A stretch of DNA of 64,000 nt from the NCBI RefSeq assembly GCF_000378305.1, contig NZ_KB899538.1:1510913-1574912 (forward strand). Reading direction: 5' to 3'. The notes under the pieces were generated by a model that had not been told where the DNA came from, ran no database searches, and was given only the letters and a program-made list of their open reading frames with translations. The position numbers were made by a program, and so were the translations under genes. Each line of letters starts with the position of its first letter. Within the stretch, counting starts at the first letter, position 1. Shown here one piece after another: positions 9,238 to 16,264 of the stretch. This DNA is from Thioalkalivibrio sp. ALJ12. Its GTDB lineage: Bacteria; Pseudomonadota; Gammaproteobacteria; Ectothiorhodospirales; Ectothiorhodospiraceae.

Positions 9238-11508
9238 TCAAAGGGAGCTGTATTTCTGGCGCAGGCGCTGGCGCACGATCTCGGCGACCGTGTTTACCGC
9301 AAAGGTCAGCGCGAACAGGACCAGGGCGGCCAGGAACAGGATGCGGAAGTGGGTACTGCCGACGGCGGCCTCCGGCATCTCCACCGCGATGTTCGCGGAG
9401 AGCGTGCGCATGCCCTCGAAGATGTTGAAGTTGACCACCGGGGAGTTGCCGGTCGCCATCAGCACGATCATGGTCTCGCCCACCGCGCGGCCGAAGCCGA
9501 TCATCACCGCGGAGAAGATCCCGGGGCTGGCGGTCAGCAGCACCACGCGCACCACGGTCTGCCACGGGGTCGCGCCCAGGGCCAGCGAGCCCTGGGTCAG
9601 GTGCCTGGGCACGTTGAACACCGCATCCTCGGAGATCGAGTAGATGGTCGGGATGACCGCGAAGCCCATCGCGATGCCGATCACGAGCGCATTGCGCTGG
9701 TCGTAGGTGATGCCCTGATCGGTCAGCCACTGGCGGGCATCGCCACCGAACATCCAGACCTCGATCAGCGGGCTCATGGAGACCGAGAACCAGCCGATGA
9801 CCAGGATCACCGGGATCAGGATCGCGGCCTCCCAGCCGGCGGGCACGAGATTGCGCAGATTCTCCGGCAGCACACGGGTCCACAGGAACGCGGCGACCAG
9901 CATGCCCAGCGGTATCAGGATCAGGATGCTGACGACAGCCGGCAGATTGGCCTCGATGAACGGGGCCAGCCACAGCCCGGCGAGGAAGCCGAGGATGACC
10001 GTCGGCAGCGCCTCCATCAGCTCGATCGAGGGTTTGGTGATGCTGCGCATGCGCCGCGACATGAAGTAGGCGCTATAGATCGCCCCCATGATCGCCAGCG
10101 GGGTGGCGAACAGCATCGCGTAGAACGCGGCCTTGATGGTACCGATGGTCAGGGGCACCAGCGAGAATTTCGGCTCGAACTCGTCGGTTGCCGAGGACGA
10201 CTGCCAGACGTAGTCACCCCCGGAGCGGCCCTCGTACCAAACCTTTTGCCACAGTACGTGGAAAGAGACCTCCGGGTGCGGGTTGGACAGGTCCTGCAGG
10301 TGCCAGGTCTCGTCGTCGTCGATGCCGATCAGCAGGCGGTTGCGCGGGTCGACATACACCCGGTGCAGCGGCTGGTCGGTGATCTGGCGTTCGATCAGGG
10401 TCCGTTGAGAGGTGGAGTAGTGGATCTTGACCTCGCCCTGATCGTCGGCGGTCAGGAAGCCCTTGCGGATGTACTCCGGCTGGGTGTTGCGAATCAGGCC
10501 GGCATGCGACGGGAAATCGCGTACGCGGGTGATGCGATTCACGTTGTCGTCGTCGCGCACCAGCATGTACTGGGCGACCGTGCCGTCGGAGCCCCCGACG
10601 ATGATGGAGACCGTGCCGAGCAGATACTCCAGCGAGGTCACCTCGGCATCATCGCCGCGGATCACGCGCTTGCTGTCGACCAGGCTGGCGCGCGAGGGGT
10701 TGTTGATGTCGAAGAAGTGCAGCTGCCCCTGATCGTCGCCGACCAGCATGTGGCGGCCGGTGATATCCAGCAGGATGCGGGTCGGTGTGGCGCCATCCGG
10801 GAGCGAGGGCAGGTCGTAGGCGGAGCGTCGGACCTCGGTCTCGCCGGTCATCATCGAGGTGCGTTTCTCGAAGCGCACCAGCTTGAGATCGCCATTCTCC
10901 GTCGCAGCGGCGACGCGGATGCCGCTGGAGCCGCGCTGTATGCCGACCACCGAGATCGCGCGGCCGTCGTCGTCCACGTCCAGCAGTGCGGAGTCTTCGT
11001 CCCCCAGGGGGTACACCAGGCTCGGGTCGTACAGACGGCCTTCGGGACTGAAACGCTCGTTGTATTCGTACTCGATGGCCAGTACCTGCCCGTTGTCCAG
11101 GCCCGCGGCCACCAGGCGCGTGCGCGGCTCGGCGGCGCTGAAGCTGGTGACCTGCACATCCTCCGGGATCGGTAGCGACTCTTCTTTCACGATGTCGCCG
11201 CTGTAGGGGCGGAAGAAGAGGGCGCGTCGGTCTTCGGTCAGGCGAACCGCCATCTCGCGATGGCGGTTCACCGCCAGGTGGATGGTCTGCGTGTCGGCGC
11301 CGCCTGGAGCCGCGTATTCCGTGCGCGGCTCCAGGGTCGCGCCCTGGAACATGGGCAGTGTCTCGCTGGCGAGATACACGAACATCAGGGTCAGTGCACC
11401 AACCACGGCCACACCGAAAAAGCCGATGGTGTAACGGGCGGTGCGGTCCTTGGTGCGGCGCCAGCGCTGGAAGCGGCCGAGCGTCGAGGTGGCGGAGAGG
11501 CTGGACAT
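9238..11508 (-). CDS. pstC: Phosphate ABC transporter permease PstC with periplasmic propeller-like domain
   Basis: 756 residues against about 320 in E. coli. Membrane helix 1 lies at about 28-50, then roughly 400 periplasmic residues with repeated propeller-like blades (GDDQGQLHFFDINNP, GGSDGTVAQYML, TADDQGEVKIHYST), then a canonical PstC permease core (TIGTIKAAFYAMLFATPLAI ... EAA loop LALGATPWQTVVRVVLLTA). Enlarged PstC proteins are known in pseudomonads. The gene has its own Pho box and -10 upstream, besides readthrough from pstS past a terminator, which would uncouple permease levels from the binding protein. Confidence 0.95.
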   Translation of the reverse strand: MSSLSATSTLGRFQRWRRTKDRTARYTIGFFGVAVVGALTLMFVYLASETLPMFQGATLEPRTEYAAPGGADTQTIHLAVNRHREMAVRLTEDRRALFFRPYSGDIVKEESLPIPEDVQVTSFSAAEPRTRLVAAGLDNGQVLAIEYEYNERFSPEGRLYDPSLVYPLGDEDSALLDVDDDGRAISVVGIQRGSSGIRVAAATENGDLKLVRFEKRTSMMTGETEVRRSAYDLPSLPDGATPTRILLDITGRHMLVGDDQGQLHFFDINNPSRASLVDSKRVIRGDDAEVTSLEYLLGTVSIIVGGSDGTVAQYMLVRDDDNVNRITRVRDFPSHAGLIRNTQPEYIRKGFLTADDQGEVKIHYSTSQRTLIERQITDQPLHRVYVDPRNRLLIGIDDDETWHLQDLSNPHPEVSFHVLWQKVWYEGRSGGDYVWQSSSATDEFEPKFSLVPLTIGTIKAAFYAMLFATPLAIMGAIYSAYFMSRRMRSITKPSIELMEALPTVILGFLAGLWLAPFIEANLPAVVSILILIPLGMLVAAFLWTRVLPENLRNLVPAGWEAAILIPVILVIGWFSVSMSPLIEVWMFGGDARQWLTDQGITYDQRNALVIGIAMGFAVIPTIYSISEDAVFNVPRHLTQGSLALGATPWQTVVRVVLLTASPGIFSAVMIGFGRAVGETMIVLMATGNSPVVNFNIFEGMRTLSANIAVEMPEAAVGSTHFRILFLAALVLFALTFAVNTVAEIVRQRLRQKYSSL

Positions 11509-11552
11509 TCAGGGTCCCCTGATGCGGCGGGTGTAGGGTGCAACTGGCCGGC

Positions 11553-11597
11553 ATGCTACGGCCGCTTCATGACAGAAACGTGACAGCCATGTGACGG
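11553..11597 (-). promoter_or_regulatory. Pho box and -10 element of pstC
   Basis: On the plus strand TGACAG (11570), TGACAG (11581) and TGACGG (11592) repeat at exactly 11 bp; on the minus strand these read CTGTCA/CTGTCA/CCGTCA, the PhoB half-site. A -10-like TAGCAT lies 11 bases downstream (plus-strand 11553-11558), the spacing expected for PhoB-activated promoters. It faces pstC. Confidence 0.85.
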
Positions 11598-11650
11598 ACC
11601 GTTGAACGCTGTATTGCGGGTCGAGCGGGCGGGCAGCAAGAGGCGGGCAC

Positions 11651-11682
11651 AAAAAAACCGGGCCCCGCGAGGGACCCGGTTC
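11651..11682 (-). terminator. Terminator between pstS and pstC
   Basis: On the minus strand, an 11-bp stem (AACCGGGTCCC, loop TCGC, GGGGCCCGGTT, one G-U pair) runs into seven T. It lies 35 bases after the pstS stop. It should end most pstS transcripts, leaving high binding-protein levels and separate control of the permease genes. Confidence 0.9.
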
Positions 11683-11716
11683 GGGCCATCCGGAGATGGC
11701 CGGCGCGAGGCCTGGG

Positions 11717-12691
11717 TTATTCCAGACCGAGGTTCTTGCGCTCGCGTTCGGCCACGGCGGCCGGCAGCGGGATGAACCCGTCACGCACCACGACTTCCTG
11801 GCCTTCCTTCGACAGCACCATCTTCAGGAACTCGGCCGCGCGCGGGGTCAGGCCGTCTTCCGGGTGCTTGTTGACCATCACGTAGAGGAAGCGGGCCAGC
11901 GGGTAGTCTCCGGTCGAGGCGTTTTCGGCGTTCGGCTCGTAGTACTCGCCCTCGTTCTCGCCCAGCGGGACGGCGCGAACACCGGAGGTCATGTAGCCGA
12001 TGCCGGAGTAGCCAATGCCGTTCAGCGACTCGGAGACACCCTGGACCACCGAGGCGGAACCGGGCTGTTCATTGACCGAATCCTTGAAGTCACCGTCGCA
12101 CAGGGCGTGCTGGCGGAAGAAGCCATAGGTGCCGGAGACCGCGTTACGGCTGTAGAGCGTAATGTCGCGGTTTTCCCAGGAACCGTCGAGGCCGACCTGG
12201 CCCCAGCGCGTAATATCCTCGGCCCCACCGCAGCGGCGGGTGGAGGAGAAGATCGCATCGGTCTGTTCGAGGGTCAGGCCCTCGATCGGGTTGTCGCGGT
12301 TCACGTACACGGCGATGGTGTCGATCGCGACCGGGACGGCGGTCATTTCGTAGCCGTGGCGCTCTTCGAACTCGGCATGCTCGCTGTCACGCGGCATGCG
12401 CGACATCGGGCCGAAGTCGGCGGTGCCCTCGGTCAGGGCCGGCGGCGCGGTGGAGGTGCCGGCACCCTGGATCTGGACGTTGACGTTCGGGTAGAAGTTC
12501 TGGAACTCCTCGGCCCACAGCGTCATCAGGTTGTTCAGGGTGTCGGAGCCGATGCTCGACAGGTTGCCGGAAATCCCGGAGACCGCCTCGTAGGCCGGGA
12601 TGTCGGCATCGACTTCGGCGGAGGCGGTAAACGGCGTAACGGCCATTGCGGTGGCGGTGGCCAGGGCCAGAATGCTGCGCTTCAACAACAT
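11717..12691 (-). CDS. pstS: Phosphate ABC transporter substrate-binding protein PstS
   Basis: 324-residue periplasmic phosphate-binding protein with a signal peptide ending near residue 25 (TPFTASA/E). The PstS pattern is clear: [55 protein letters not shown] and [16 protein letters not shown] cover the phosphate-coordinating loops. It belongs to the longer PstS/DING-like branch common in pseudomonads and relatives. Four PhoB half-sites and a -10 lie upstream, and a terminator follows, so it is probably the most abundant product of the locus in phosphate starvation. Confidence 0.95.
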   Translation of the reverse strand: MLLKRSILALATATAMAVTPFTASAEVDADIPAYEAVSGISGNLSSIGSDTLNNLMTLWAEEFQNFYPNVNVQIQGAGTSTAPPALTEGTADFGPMSRMPRDSEHAEFEERHGYEMTAVPVAIDTIAVYVNRDNPIEGLTLEQTDAIFSSTRRCGGAEDITRWGQVGLDGSWENRDITLYSRNAVSGTYGFFRQHALCDGDFKDSVNEQPGSASVVQGVSESLNGIGYSGIGYMTSGVRAVPLGENEGEYYEPNAENASTGDYPLARFLYVMVNKHPEDGLTPRAAEFLKMVLSKEGQEVVVRDGFIPLPAAVAERERKNLGLE

Positions 12692-12749
12692 GGGAATCTC
12701 CCCTTGAATGGAATTCTTGCAAGGTCACTTCAAGCGACCTTGGAGGGGG

Positions 12750-12806
12750 ATTATGCGGAGCCGCGTTGACGCTCCTGTGACGGGGACATGACAGCCGTGT
12801 GACATC
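12750..12806 (-). promoter_or_regulatory. Double Pho box and -10 element of pstS
   Basis: Four plus-strand half-sites TGACGC (12767), TGACGG (12778), TGACAG (12789), TGACAT (12800) repeat at exactly 11 bp, equal to two PhoB boxes in tandem on the minus strand. The -10-like CATAAT (plus ATTATG, 12750-12755) lies 11 bases further on. A 7-bp inverted repeat in the leader (CAAGGTC at 12720, GACCTTG at 12736) may be a 5' hairpin or a weak phoR terminator. Confidence 0.9.
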
Positions 12807-12814
12807 GCAGGGCG

Positions 12815-14137
12815 TCAGTTTTTGGCGGGCTCGGTGGGCTTGGTGCGGGTGATCGAGAGGGGGAACAGGCAGGTGAAGCGCGTGCCGCGACCGAGCTGGC
12901 TGTCGATCTCCAGGTGGCCGCCGTGTCGCGCGAGCACATGCTTGACGATGGCCAGTCCGAGCCCGGTTCCGCCGCGGCGCTGGTCGCGGCCGGCGTCCAC
13001 CCGGTAGAAGCGTTCGGTCAGGCGGTGAAGGTGGTGGCGGGCGATCCCCGGTCCCTCGTCGATTACGCTGAGGCGCGCGCCGTCCGGGTCGGATTTCCAG
13101 CGGACCTCGATGCGGGTCCCGGCCGGGGTGTACTTGATCGCATTGAAGATGAGATTGGCGAAGGCCGAGCGCAATTCGTTCTCGGCCCCCTGTAACTGGA
13201 GCCCGTGCTGTGCGTGGATCTCGATGCGGTGGCGCTGGTCGCCGGAGAGCAGTTCCGCCTCGCCTTTCAGCGTGTCCAGCATGGCCCCGACGTCGACCCA
13301 TTGTGGCGGGCCCTGCGGGCTGCCGGTCTCCAGGCGGGAGAGGGTCAGCAGGTCGTCGACCAGCAGCTTCATGCGTTCGGACTGCTCGCGCAGCAGCTGG
13401 ACCGAGCGCGCCTTGTCCGGCTGGTCCGCCAGTTCGTCTTCCAGCGTTTCCACAACTCCGTACAGTACGGTCAACGGCGTGCGCAGCTCGTGCGAGACAT
13501 TCGCAATGAAGTCGCGCCGCATCACTTCCAACCGGTGCAGGTGCGTGGTGTCCCGCGCCAGCAGCAGGAATTGCGCATCGCCATAGGGCACCAGGCGGAA
13601 TTCCAGCTGCTGGTCGTCGTAGATCGGGGAGGGTGTGGTCACGCTGCCCGGCGTGGTGCGCGCGCTCTCCATGAACGTGATGAATGCCGGATTGCGCAGC
13701 AGGTGCGTGATGCGCTGGCCCTCGTCCTCCGGCCAGTTGAGTCCCAGCAGCTGCGTGGCCATTTCGTTCAGCCACTCGATGCGCAGATCGTCATTCAGGA
13801 CCACGACTGCATCCGGCATCGCCCGTGCCGAGTCGCGGTAGCGCTCGAGGTACTGGCGCAGCCGGTGGACGCGATGTTCGTGGCGCCGGCGTCGGCGGTA
13901 AAGATGGTCGAAGGCCAGCCCCCAAAGCCCGCGCACATCCGGTGGTTCGCTGCGCCCACCCTGTCGCAGCCAGCGTTCCAGCAGCAACAGGTGCGAGAGG
14001 TTCCAGAACAGCGCCGCCCCCAGCAGGAACGCGATCGTGGCCCAGAACTGCCCCATGCTCCAGCCGAGCAGCGCGATCGGGACACCGACCAGCAGGGTTC
14101 CCGCGATGACACCGGGCCAGGGGTTGCGTGATTGCAT
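12815..14137 (-). CDS. phoR: Phosphate regulon sensor histidine kinase PhoR
   Basis: 440 residues. Two N-terminal membrane helices (about 8-50) with almost no periplasmic loop, a PAS domain (about 95-200, AMPDAVVVLNDDLRIEWLN), the HisKA box FIANVSHELRTPLTVLYG, and a HATPase_c with N box FANLIFNAIKYTP, G1 VIDEGPGIA and G2 GGTGLGLAIVKH. Its architecture is that of PhoR, which senses phosphate indirectly via Pst and PhoU and phosphorylates PhoB. It starts 45 bases after phoB and is co-directional, consistent with a phoBR operon. Confidence 0.95.
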   Translation of the reverse strand: MQSRNPWPGVIAGTLLVGVPIALLGWSMGQFWATIAFLLGAALFWNLSHLLLLERWLRQGGRSEPPDVRGLWGLAFDHLYRRRRRHEHRVHRLRQYLERYRDSARAMPDAVVVLNDDLRIEWLNEMATQLLGLNWPEDEGQRITHLLRNPAFITFMESARTTPGSVTTPSPIYDDQQLEFRLVPYGDAQFLLLARDTTHLHRLEVMRRDFIANVSHELRTPLTVLYGVVETLEDELADQPDKARSVQLLREQSERMKLLVDDLLTLSRLETGSPQGPPQWVDVGAMLDTLKGEAELLSGDQRHRIEIHAQHGLQLQGAENELRSAFANLIFNAIKYTPAGTRIEVRWKSDPDGARLSVIDEGPGIARHHLHRLTERFYRVDAGRDQRRGGTGLGLAIVKHVLARHGGHLEIDSQLGRGTRFTCLFPLSITRTKPTEPAKN

Positions 14138-14182
14138 CGGACGACCGAGTGGGGTGATTGGAGCTCGCGGCGCCGGCCGCGG

Positions 14183-14872
14183 TCAGGGAGTCTGGGAGAA
14201 ACGGTACCCCGATCCGCGTACGGTTTGCACGAGGTGGTCATGCCCGGTCAGCGCCAGCGCCTTGCGCAGGCGCCGGATATGCACGTCCACGGTGCGTTCC
14301 TCGACGTACACATTGGTGCCCCAGACCTGGTCCAGCAACTGGCCGCGGGTGAACACGCGGTCCTGGTGGGTCATGAAGAAGTGCAGGAGGTTGTATTCGG
14401 TCGGGCCCATCGACAGGGCCTCGCCGTTGCCGCTCACGCGGTGCGAGACCGGGTCCAGACGCAGACCCTCGACTTCCACCGGCTCTTCGCTGGTGATCGG
14501 CGCGGTACGCCGTAGCACGGCCTTTATACGGGCAACCAGTTCGCGTGGCGAGAACGGTTTGGTCACGTAGTCGTCGGCACCCACATCCAGCCCGCGCACG
14601 CGGTCTTCTTCTTCGCCGCGGGCCGTCAGCATGATGATCGGGATGTCCTTGGTGAGCGGGCTGGCCTTTAGCGTGCGCGCCCAATCGAGGCCGCTCGTGT
14701 CCGGCAGCATCCAGTCGAGCAGGATCAGATCGGGGGGATCTTCCAGCAGCAGGGCCTTGGCAGTGCGCACATCGCCCGCCTCGCGCACCGCGTATCCGGC
14801 CTTGTGCAACGGCAGCTGGAGCATTTCGCGGATTGCGGTGTCATCCTCGACCAGCAGTATCTTTACAGCCAT
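14183..14872 (-). CDS. phoB: Phosphate regulon response regulator PhoB
   Basis: 229 residues. Receiver domain with acidic pocket ([11 protein letters not shown]), phospho-acceptor Asp in [13 protein letters not shown], Thr in [10 protein letters not shown] and Lys in DYVTKPFSP; OmpR-type winged helix with [21 protein letters not shown] and the recognition segment [15 protein letters not shown]. This is the length and sequence pattern of PhoB, which binds the Pho boxes found at this locus. Its own promoter region carries a Pho box, implying autoregulation. Confidence 0.97.
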   Translation of the reverse strand: MAVKILLVEDDTAIREMLQLPLHKAGYAVREAGDVRTAKALLLEDPPDLILLDWMLPDTSGLDWARTLKASPLTKDIPIIMLTARGEEEDRVRGLDVGADDYVTKPFSPRELVARIKAVLRRTAPITSEEPVEVEGLRLDPVSHRVSGNGEALSMGPTEYNLLHFFMTHQDRVFTRGQLLDQVWGTNVYVEERTVDVHIRRLRKALALTGHDHLVQTVRGSGYRFSQTP

Positions 14873-14907
14873 GACCCATTCCCGAGTTCAGGATGCCCTG
14901 CATTAGA

Positions 14908-14935
14908 TAACAGAGATGTTACAGCCGTGTGACGG
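14908..14935 (-). promoter_or_regulatory. Pho box upstream of phoB
   Basis: Plus-strand half-sites TAACAG (14908), TTACAG (14919) and TGACGG (14930) repeat at 11 bp; on the minus strand CTGTTA/CTGTAA/CCGTCA. Weaker than the pstS and pstC boxes. The -10 region is not distinct. It supports positive autoregulation of phoBR. Confidence 0.75.
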
Positions 14936-14984
14936 TGAGGGAACGGGAATGGCCGGATGCAGGCCGGGCGTTGCGGCTGAGAGC

Positions 14985-15788
14985 CTATCCGACCTTGAGG
15001 GCCCGGTTCTGGGCATGCAGTTCGAACCGCTCGCTGCCTTCCAGTAGCACCATCCGGCTCGCATGCCGCGACTGCTGGAGCTGCCGGCGGATGGCGGATT
15101 CATGTCCGGGCTTCAGGTGTGTGATGGCGATCCGTGGCTGGTGATGGAGCGCCTCCAGGTCGTCCGCAAGACGATGCGGGGTGTAATGCTTGGCCAGCTC
15201 GGCCATGCCGTCCATTTTGTCCGGCAGCCCGGACTCGATCATCAACAAGTCCAGATAGGGCAGGGTATTCAAGGCATCCCACAGGGCCCCGGAAGACGAG
15301 GTGTCTCCGGTGAACGCGAAGCCCATGCCGTCGTTGTGCATCACGCCGTACCCCACGGCGGGCACCGTATGCAGCGCAGGCAGGATATGAATCTCGCGCG
15401 ATCCGATCATTACCTGCTGCCCCGGCTGAATCGCCTGAAACTGCAGCAGGGGCCGCTCGGGAGAGGGGAGACAGGTGAAGTCTGGCCAGATCACCCAGTT
15501 GAACACGTGCTTGCGCAGGGCCCGCAGGGTGGCCGGTAGCGCATGGATCTGGATGGGGGGCGCGTCCGGTGAATACACCATGTCCGCGAGCATCGGCAGA
15601 AATCCGATGTGGTCGAGGTGCGAATGGGTCAGAAATACGTGACGGACCTTTTGTAATTCGCCCAGAGTCAGGTCACCGACCCCACTGCCGGCGTCGATCA
15701 GGATATCTTCGTCGATCAGAATCGATGTCGTGCGACGGTTGGGGCCGATGCCGCCACTAGCGCCCAATATGCGGACAGAGAGACTCAT
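14985..15788 (-). CDS. MBL-fold metallo-hydrolase, class II cyclic-nucleotide phosphodiesterase-like
   Basis: 267 residues. Metal motif LTHSHLDHIGFLP, then HTVPAVGYGV, FAFTGDTSSSG and the late ITHLKPGHE give the ligand set of a metallo-beta-lactamase fold. The HxHLDH form with DLLMIESGLPD resembles the class II 3',5'-cyclic-nucleotide phosphodiesterase family (PDEase_II), which would hydrolyse cAMP or a related nucleotide. I start at MSLSVRILG (15788), since conserved sequence begins there; the frame stays open upstream to 16031 but that part is not protein-like. Substrate unproven; other MBL hydrolases are possible. Confidence 0.75.
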   Translation of the reverse strand: MSLSVRILGASGGIGPNRRTTSILIDEDILIDAGSGVGDLTLGELQKVRHVFLTHSHLDHIGFLPMLADMVYSPDAPPIQIHALPATLRALRKHVFNWVIWPDFTCLPSPERPLLQFQAIQPGQQVMIGSREIHILPALHTVPAVGYGVMHNDGMGFAFTGDTSSSGALWDALNTLPYLDLLMIESGLPDKMDGMAELAKHYTPHRLADDLEALHHQPRIAITHLKPGHESAIRRQLQQSRHASRMVLLEGSERFELHAQNRALKVG

Positions 15789-16123
15789 TCCGGATCGGAC
15801 TGCAACTGAAAGTTGTGAATGTCTCGGCAGACCATGCGGCAGAGACGCCTCCTTGAAGAGACGGTAGCTACGACGGATTTCCGACGTACTTCTAACATAC
15901 ATTAAGACTAGATCAGGTCTAAGCGTGTCTGACGTGACCTGCACCACGAAAATGGCACGTGTGGTCGGACAACGGCTGAAAAAGGTGCTAGGCATCGCGT
16001 TTTCCACCCGGTTCCGGGCCTGTGCTGGCACCCGGGATGGGGCGAGGAACGCCGCTTGGTCAGCCTGGGCAAGGGCGACGGGCAGGGATTACGCGACTGT
16101 CTCTTCCCGCGCTCGTCGGGAGT
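15789..16123. other. Intergenic region between the MBL hydrolase and tRNA-Ala
   Basis: About 335 bases without a credible gene. It must hold the promoter of the minus-strand hydrolase. An imperfect 16-base palindrome, AGACTAGATCAGGTCT (15907-15922), could be an operator, but I can attach no regulator to it. Short open frames here show no protein-like composition. Confidence 0.5.
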
Positions 16124-16140
16124 TGCTAGAATGCGCGCCT
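16124..16140 (+). promoter_or_regulatory. tRNA-Ala promoter: extended -10 and GC-rich discriminator
   Basis: TGCTAGAAT (extended -10, core TAGAAT at 16127-16132) is followed by GCGCGCC, a GC-rich discriminator as found at stable-RNA promoters under stringent control. No good -35 is seen. Confidence 0.6.
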
Positions 16141-16145
16141 TGATT

Positions 16146-16221
<76 letters not shown>

Positions 16222-16232
16222 ATACATCAGAG

Positions 16233-16260
16233 AAAAGGCCTGCAGACGCAGGCCTTTTTT
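16233..16260. terminator. Bidirectional terminator after tRNA-Ala
   Basis: An 11-bp stem, AAAAGGCCTGC / loop AGAC / GCAGGCCTTTT, flanked by A and T runs, so it can act for both the tRNA and the convergent GGDEF-EAL gene that ends at 16265. Confidence 0.9.
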
Positions 16261-16264
16261 CGTT

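Noticed and set aside
8881..11175. A 764-codon plus-strand frame across pstA and pstC
   Set aside because: Antisense to two certain genes and not protein-like; GC-skewed shadow frame.
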